From: Pseudomonadota bacterium
Lineage (GTDB): Bacteria > Pseudomonadota > Alphaproteobacteria > Rhizobiales > Rhizobiaceae
Length of the DNA: 11,279 bases
NCBI GenBank assembly: GCA_023451915.1
Contig: JAEXXS010000060.1
Span: forward strand, 1 to 11,279
Direction of reading: 5' to 3'
Shown here: piece after piece, positions 7,331 to 11,279 of the stretch
Layout of the letters: every line of letters starts with the position of its first letter
Numbering within the stretch: the first letter of the stretch is position 1
Program-made: the position numbers and the translations under genes
The notes under the pieces: model-generated
The model's database searches: none
What the model saw: the letters and a program-made list of their open reading frames with translations, nothing else
Told to the model about the DNA's origin: nothing

Positions 7331-9004
7331 ATGTCGAACCCACGCCACAATGAGCGCGAAGTGCGAGCGCCGCGCGGAGACGAACTCAACGCCAAGAGCT
7401 GGCTGACCGAAGCGCCGCTGCGCATGCTAATGAACAATCTCGACCCCGATGTGGCCGAGCGCCCGCATGAACTGGTCGTCTATGGCGGCATCGGTCGCGC
7501 CGCCCGCACATGGGATGATTTCGACAGGATCATCGCGACCCTCAAGACGCTCAACGAAGACGAAACCCTGCTGGTGCAGTCGGGCAAGCCGGTTGGCGTT
7601 TTCCGCACCCACAAGGATGCGCCCCGCGTTCTGATCGCCAACTCCAACCTCGTGCCGCATTGGGCGACCTGGGATCATTTCAACGAACTGGATAAGAAGG
7701 GTCTTGCCATGTATGGCCAGATGACCGCCGGTTCGTGGATCTATATCGGCGCGCAGGGCATTGTTCAGGGCACCTACGAAACCTTCGTCGAAGCCGGTCG
7801 CCAGCATTTTGGCGGCAACCTCACAGGCAAGTGGATTCTGACCGGCGGGCTTGGCGGCATGGGCGGCGCGCAGCCCTTAGCGGCGGTGATGGCAGGCGCC
7901 TGCTGCCTCGCTGTCGAATGCGACGAAACCCGCGCCGATTTCCGTCTGCGCACCCGCTATGTCGATGAAAAGACCCACAGCCTCGATGACGCTTTGGCCA
8001 AAATCGACGCCTGGACCAAGGCAGGCGAGGCAAAGTCCATCGCGCTTATCGGTAATGCGGCCGAAATCTTCCCGGAACTCGTCAAGCGTGGTGTAAAGCC
8101 GGATATCGTCACCGACCAGACCTCAGCCCATGATCCGGTGCACGGCTATCTGCCGCTCGGCTGGACGGTCGCCGAATGGCGCGCCAAACAGGAAAGCGAT
8201 CCGAAAGCCGTCGAAAAGGCGGCGCGCGCTTCGATGAAGCTGCATGTGCAGGCGATGGTCGATTTCTGGAATATGGGCATCCCGACCCTCGACTATGGCA
8301 ACAATATTCGCCAGATGGCATTGGAAGAAGGCCTTGAAAATGCCTTTGCCTTCCCCGGCTTCGTGCCAGCCTATATCCGCCCGCTGTTCTGCCGCGGCAT
8401 CGGCCCGTTCCGTTGGGCTGCCCTTTCCGGCGACCCGGAAGATATCTACAAGACCGACGCCAAGGTGAAGGAGCTGCTGCCCGACAACAAGCACCTGCAC
8501 AAATGGCTGGACATGGCGCGCGAGCGCATCGCCTTTCAAGGCCTGCCCGCGCGCATCTGCTGGGTCGGCCTCGGCGATCGCCACCGCCTTGGCCTCGCCT
8601 TCAACGAAATGGTCCGCAATGGCGAGCTGAAAGCGCCGATCGTCATCGGTCGCGACCATCTCGACAGCGGCTCCGTCGCCTCGCCGAACCGCGAAACGGA
8701 AGCCATGAAAGACGGCTCGGATGCCGTGTCGGACTGGCCGCTGCTCAACGCCCTCCTCAACACCGCTTCGGGTGCGACCTGGGTATCGTTGCATCACGGC
8801 GGCGGCGTCGGCATGGGCTTCAGCCAGCATGCGGGCATGGTCATCTGCTGCGACGGCACGGAAGATGCAGACCGCCGTCTGGAGCGCGTCTTGTGGAACG
8901 ATCCGGCCACCGGCGTCATGCGCCATGCCGATGCGGGCTATGAAGAAGCGCTGGACTGGGCCAGGCAGCAGGGCCTGCGCCTGCCCGGCATTCTGGGGAA
9001 TTGA
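7331..9004 (+). CDS. hutU: Urocanate hydratase HutU
   Basis: HutU adds water to urocanate to form 4-imidazolone-5-propanoate, using tightly bound NAD+ as an electrophile. The 557 residues are the usual length. Family blocks seen are [13 protein letters not shown] near residue 50, [14 protein letters not shown] at about 171-184 (dinucleotide-binding glycine-rich loop), Cys410 in [14 protein letters not shown] (the conserved urocanase cysteine, at its standard number), and [18 protein letters not shown] near the C-terminus. AGGAGA at 7320-7325 lies 5 bases before the ATG and begins on the last base of the hutG stop. The gene is fourth in the operon, followed 6 bases later by hutD. No truncation or odd composition is seen. 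Confidence 0.98.
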   Translation: MSNPRHNEREVRAPRGDELNAKSWLTEAPLRMLMNNLDPDVAERPHELVVYGGIGRAARTWDDFDRIIATLKTLNEDETLLVQSGKPVGVFRTHKDAPRVLIANSNLVPHWATWDHFNELDKKGLAMYGQMTAGSWIYIGAQGIVQGTYETFVEAGRQHFGGNLTGKWILTGGLGGMGGAQPLAAVMAGACCLAVECDETRADFRLRTRYVDEKTHSLDDALAKIDAWTKAGEAKSIALIGNAAEIFPELVKRGVKPDIVTDQTSAHDPVHGYLPLGWTVAEWRAKQESDPKAVEKAARASMKLHVQAMVDFWNMGIPTLDYGNNIRQMALEEGLENAFAFPGFVPAYIRPLFCRGIGPFRWAALSGDPEDIYKTDAKVKELLPDNKHLHKWLDMARERIAFQGLPARICWVGLGDRHRLGLAFNEMVRNGELKAPIVIGRDHLDSGSVASPNRETEAMKDGSDAVSDWPLLNALLNTASGATWVSLHHGGGVGMGFSQHAGMVICCDGTEDADRRLERVLWNDPATGVMRHADAGYEEALDWARQQGLRLPGILGN

Positions 9005-9010
9005 GGTCGA

Positions 9011-9610
9011 ATGGCCGTCACGCTTCTCAAAGCTGAAAATCATCGCCGCATGCCGTGGAAAAACGGCGGCGGCGTGACTGTGGAGATCGCCGTCCACCCG
9101 CAAGGCGCGTCGGTCGACGATTTCGATTGGCGCATCTCCATGGCGACCGTCGCAAATGACGGCCCGTTTTCCGTCTTCCCCGGCATCGACCGCACTCTGT
9201 CGGTGCTGGACGGTGACGGCATCGTGCTTGATATCGACGAACAGAAAACCACCCTCACCCGCGAAAGCGAACCCCTGGCCTTTGCCGCCGACAGCCGTTC
9301 GTCGGCGCAACTGATCGGCTCCGCCATCACCGACCTCAATGTCATGACCCGACGCACGCGCTATACGCATCGTGTCCGCCGCATCAGCGGGAGCGATGCC
9401 GCGGCGATAGTGGAAACCGGGATCACCGGCGAAACTGTGCTTATTTTCTGTGCAGAAGGAGAATTTGCACTCAAGGCCGACGCGGGAATCGCGCATCTGG
9501 GTGCCCACGACGCTGCGGTCCTGTCTGCATCTGCTATCAACACTATGGAAATAAAGGGAGAGGGAGCGCTATTCCTGATCACGATTACTGCAATTGGATC
9601 AGACGCTTAA
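9011..9610 (+). CDS. hutD: HutD family protein (accessory cupin-like hut protein)
   Basis: This 199-residue protein shows the HutD/Ves family signatures: MPWKNGGG (14-21), FDWRISMA (38-45), GPFSVFPGIDRTL (51-63) and DLNVMTRR (109-116). The family has a double-stranded beta-helix (bicupin-like) fold. In Pseudomonas fluorescens HutD is needed for full fitness on histidine and has been proposed to act as a governor limiting hut expression, perhaps by binding formylglutamate; no enzymatic activity is firmly established. There is no signal peptide, so it should be cytosolic. The ATG at 9011 follows the hutU stop by 6 bases, with a weak GAGG (9003-9006) in front. It is the last tightly packed hut gene; the following gap is 126 bases. 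Confidence 0.9.
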   Translation: MAVTLLKAENHRRMPWKNGGGVTVEIAVHPQGASVDDFDWRISMATVANDGPFSVFPGIDRTLSVLDGDGIVLDIDEQKTTLTRESEPLAFAADSRSSAQLIGSAITDLNVMTRRTRYTHRVRRISGSDAAAIVETGITGETVLIFCAEGEFALKADAGIAHLGAHDAAVLSASAINTMEIKGEGALFLITITAIGSDA

Positions 9611-9621
9611 ATAGATTCCCG

Positions 9622-9661
9622 CCAGAAATGCCCGCAAAGAAATCTTTGTCGGCATCTCTGG
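9622..9661 (+). other. Large intergenic hairpin between hutD and the transporter
   Basis: The arms 9622-9639 and 9644-9661 pair over 18 positions with two mismatches and one G-U pair, closed by the loop AAAT. The hairpin starts 12 bases after the hutD stop. No T-run follows, so it does not look like a simple intrinsic terminator. It could stop exonucleases at the 3' end of the hut mRNA, be a processing site, or reduce read-through into the transporter genes. The pairing is seen directly; the role is inferred. Confidence 0.6.
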
Positions 9662-9684
9662 ACAGGAAGCACGGTCCTGCTAAT

Positions 9685-9715
9685 TTGCTGAGACCAATAT
9701 GTATAGGCTTATAAA
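9685..9715 (+). promoter_or_regulatory. Candidate promoter of the ABC transporter genes
   Basis: TTGCTG (9685-9690) and TTATAA (9709-9714) or TATAAA (9710-9715) lie 18-19 bases apart, just before the binding-protein gene. A separate promoter here would fit the 126-base gap and the intervening hairpin. The spacing is slightly long and the call was made by eye. Confidence 0.4.
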
Positions 9716-9716
9716 C
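9701..9716. promoter_or_regulatory. Two degenerate HutC-type operator-like sites
   Basis: GTATAGGC (9701-9708) and TTATAAAC (9709-9716) lie end to end and each match five of the six fixed positions of GTnTAnAC. The first shares ATGTATA (9699-9705) with the operator between hutF and hutI. They overlap the candidate -10 of the transporter promoter. Short degenerate matches arise by chance in AT-rich DNA, so this is tentative. Confidence 0.3.
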
Positions 9717-9736
9717 ACATAAAAGGGGTACTTTGC

Positions 9737-10681
9737 ATGAAAAAATCATGGTTTGCCGGTGTTGCGCTCGCAGCATTCGCTTTCGCTTCCGCAGCTCAGG
9801 CTGAGACCGCCGTTTCCATCGGCTTTTCCGGCTGGACGGGTTTTGGCCCGCTGACGCTGGCCAAGGAAGCGGGCATTTTCAAGAAGCACGGACTGGACGT
9901 CACGCTGAACAAGATCCCGCAGGCGAGCCGCCATCTGGCGCTGGCATCGGGCGACATTCAGTGCGCCGCCACCACTGTTGAAACCTGGATTGTCTGGAAC
10001 GCGGTCGGCGTGAAATCCAAGCAGATTTTCCAGATGGACAAGTCCTATGGTGCTGACGGCATTGCCGTGCGCGCCGACGTCAATTCTTTCGCCGATCTGA
10101 AGGGCAAGACAATTGCCGCTTCTGCACCGGGCACCTCGCCTTATTTCCTGCTGGCTTTCATGCTCGCCAAAAACGGCATGACCACCAAGGATGTGAAGGT
10201 TGTCAACATGGAGCCGGGACCGGCAGCACAGGCTTTTGTGGCTGGCCAGAACGACGCCGCCATGACCTATGAGCCTTATCTGTCGACCGTGCGCGCGGCG
10301 CCTGACAAGGGCAAAATCCTCGCCACCACGCTCGACTATCCGGCGGTGACGGATACGGTTGGCTGCACGCCTGCCTTCCTCGAAAAGAACCCGGAAGCCG
10401 CCAAGGCGCTTGCCGACAGCTATTTCGAAGCACTGGAAATGATCGCTGCTGACAAGGACAAGGCCTATGAAATCATGGGCAAGGACGTGAAGCAGTCGGG
10501 CAAGGAATTCGGTGCGTCCGCCGAATATCTGCGCTGGCAGGACAAGGCCGCCAATCACAAGTTCTTCGAAGGCGATTTCAAGGAATTCTCCGCTGAAGCG
10601 GCTGATCTGCTGTTGCAGGCTGGCGTGATCAAGACGAAGCCGAACCTTGATGAGATCGTGGATACCAGCTTCATCAAGTAA
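9737..10681 (+). CDS. ABC transporter periplasmic substrate-binding protein, NitT/TauT (SsuA/THI5-like) family
   Basis: This 314-residue protein is probably the ligand-binding part of an importer. Residues 1-22 form a signal peptide (two Lys, a hydrophobic core, and AQA before the likely cut ahead of Glu23), so the mature protein acts in the periplasm. The mature start has the family pattern SGWTGFGPLTLAKEAGIFKK, followed by HGLDVTL, SGDIQCAATT, DLKGKTIAASAPGTSPYF and the AFVAGQNDAAMTYEP region, typical of binding proteins for nitrate, taurine, alkanesulfonates, or thiamine precursors. The ligand cannot be inferred from the sequence alone. AGGGG (9724-9728) lies 8 bases before the ATG. The gene is on the same strand as the hut operon, but 126 bases, a hairpin and a possible promoter separate them. 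A permease gene follows after 98 bases. Confidence 0.9.
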   Translation: MKKSWFAGVALAAFAFASAAQAETAVSIGFSGWTGFGPLTLAKEAGIFKKHGLDVTLNKIPQASRHLALASGDIQCAATTVETWIVWNAVGVKSKQIFQMDKSYGADGIAVRADVNSFADLKGKTIAASAPGTSPYFLLAFMLAKNGMTTKDVKVVNMEPGPAAQAFVAGQNDAAMTYEPYLSTVRAAPDKGKILATTLDYPAVTDTVGCTPAFLEKNPEAAKALADSYFEALEMIAADKDKAYEIMGKDVKQSGKEFGASAEYLRWQDKAANHKFFEGDFKEFSAEAADLLLQAGVIKTKPNLDEIVDTSFIK

Positions 10682-10700
10682 GATCGGTTTCCGCAACAGT

Positions 10701-10720
10701 TCCGGGCGGCGACGCCCGGA
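10701..10720 (+). other. 8-bp hairpin with GNRA tetraloop between binding protein and permease genes
   Basis: TCCGGGCG (10701-10708) and CGCCCGGA (10713-10720) pair perfectly around the loop GCGA, a stable GNRA tetraloop. It begins 20 bases after the binding-protein stop. No T-run follows. Such structures behind binding-protein genes often protect the upstream mRNA and raise the binding protein above the permease; that role is inferred here. Confidence 0.6.
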
Positions 10721-10735
10721 CCGACCTCTCCCCTT

Positions 10736-10755
10736 CCGTCTTCCTTTGAAGACGG
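10736..10755 (+). other. Second 8-bp hairpin between binding protein and permease genes
   Basis: CCGTCTTC (10736-10743) and GAAGACGG (10748-10755) pair perfectly around the loop CTTT. It lies 15 bases after the first hairpin and 24 bases before the permease start. No T-run follows it. Together with the first hairpin it fills most of the 98-base gap between the two genes. Confidence 0.55.
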
Positions 10756-10779
10756 GCGCGCGACTGAACGGACAATGAC

Positions 10780-11279
10780 ATGCAGCCTTTGCAGCCGATA
10801 GGCAACACGCCCCGGATTTTACTGGGCATTCTGTTTTTCATTCTATTTTTTGTGTTCTGGGGCATCGCCACGCTTGGCGGCTTCGTCTCCGCCACCTTCC
10901 TTGCCGATCCGATCACCATGGTCAAAGACGGCTATGACCTCATCGCCAATCAGGGCTTTCTGTCCGATATTGGCATGACGGTCTGGCGCGTGCTGGGCGG
11001 CTTCGTGCTGGCGAGCATCGTCGCCATTCCGGTCGGCGTCGCCATGGGCGCCTACAAGCCCATCGAAGCGCTGCTGGAACCTTTCGTCTCCTTTGCGCGC
11101 TATCTGCCTGCTTCGGCTTTCGTGCCTCTCCTGATCCTGTGGTCGGGCATCGGCGAAACGCAAAAACTGCTCGTCATCTTCATCGGCGCTGTGTTCCAGA
11201 TCATCCTCATGATCGCGGTTACGGTCGCCAATACCCGCCGCGATCTGGTGGAAGCCGCCTACACGCTCGGCGCGTCCAA
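10780..11279 (+). CDS. ABC transporter permease, NitT/TauT (SsuC-like) family (3' end missing)
   Basis: The reading frame runs from ATG 10780 to the window edge (166 codons). It begins MQPLQPIGNTPRILLGI. An in-frame TGA at 10765-10767 with no earlier start codon after it fixes this ATG, although its ribosome binding site is weak. Membrane segments are apparent at about residues 12-34, 66-90, 112-124 and 129-150, and the inner-membrane permease pattern RYLPASAFVPLLILWSGIGE is typical of the NitT/TauT permeases. The cytoplasmic coupling (EAA) motif begins at VEAAYTLGAS, right where the window stops. The protein should form the channel that works with the upstream binding protein, and an ATPase gene is expected beyond the right edge. 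About 250 residues is usual for the family, so roughly a third is missing. Confidence 0.92.
   Translation, partial: MQPLQPIGNTPRILLGILFFILFFVFWGIATLGGFVSATFLADPITMVKDGYDLIANQGFLSDIGMTVWRVLGGFVLASIVAIPVGVAMGAYKPIEALLEPFVSFARYLPASAFVPLLILWSGIGETQKLLVIFIGAVFQIILMIAVTVANTRRDLVEAAYTLGAS

Noticed and set aside
8123..9508. 461-codon open frame antisense to hutU and hutD
   Set aside because: It opposes two clear family genes, has no recognisable domain and no plausible ribosome binding context. It is a shadow of codon bias.
9622..9661. Intrinsic terminator after hutD
   Set aside because: The stem is strong but is followed by ACAGGAAGCACGG with no T-run, so I call it a hairpin only.
9585..9776. 63-codon minus-strand open frame in the hutD-transporter gap
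   Set aside because: It overlaps the ends of both neighbouring genes and the hairpin and promoter region, and it shows no recognisable protein pattern.
9746..10696. 316-codon open frame antisense to the binding-protein gene
   Set aside because: The plus-strand frame has a signal peptide, a good ribosome binding site and family motifs; the antisense frame has none.
1..11279. CRISPR array, tRNA or rRNA genes, insertion sequence, prophage or toxin-antitoxin genes
   Set aside because: No direct repeats with regular spacing, no RNA gene signatures, and no transposase, integrase or small paired genes were seen on either strand. Coding density and composition are even across the window.

Overview
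The window reads as alphaproteobacterial chromosome, most likely Brucella sensu lato (the Ochrobactrum group, or a close relative in the Brucellaceae). This rests on recognising the protein sequences, on the gene order hutF-hutC / hutI-hutH-hutG-hutU-hutD, and on a palindromic intergenic repeat at about 1355-1503 that resembles dispersed elements I recall from Brucella and Ochrobactrum. No database search was run, so the genus is an inference.

Layout. Bases 1-1270 hold the 3' part of a PLP-dependent class III (omega-amino-acid:pyruvate type) aminotransferase, which runs off the left edge. A strong intrinsic terminator follows at 1323-1351, and then a palindromic repeat in the gap between convergent genes. 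On the minus strand, hutF (formimidoylglutamate deiminase, 2275-3642) is followed by hutC (GntR/UTRA repressor, 1510-2253). A 100-base divergent control region (3643-3742) holds a perfect 12-bp palindrome that fits the GntR/HutC operator form and touches the candidate -10 boxes on both strands. On the plus strand hutI, hutH, hutG, hutU and hutD are packed with gaps of 2-21 bases (3743-9610). After 126 bases with a large hairpin and a candidate promoter come a NitT/TauT-type periplasmic binding protein (9737-10681) and its permease (from 10780, cut by the right edge).

How the genes work together. HutH deaminates histidine to urocanate, HutU hydrates urocanate to imidazolonepropionate, HutI opens the ring to N-formimidoyl-L-glutamate, HutF removes ammonia to give N-formyl-L-glutamate, and HutG releases formate and glutamate. 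This is the complete five-step histidine utilisation route. The catalytic residues I could index fall at the family positions (HutH Ala142-Ser143-Gly144, Tyr53, His83, Tyr280; HutU Cys410; HutF His62/His64/His238/Asp326). HutC, relieved by urocanate in studied species, probably represses both divergent operons and itself. HutD is the accessory cupin-like protein of hut loci. The ABC transporter downstream may supply a pathway substrate, but its ligand cannot be read from the sequence.

The region is a well-understood catabolic locus, and I see no undescribed system. The points most worth checking are non-coding: the shared operator, the degenerate operator-like sites before the transporter, several long intergenic hairpins, and the unknown ligand of the transporter.
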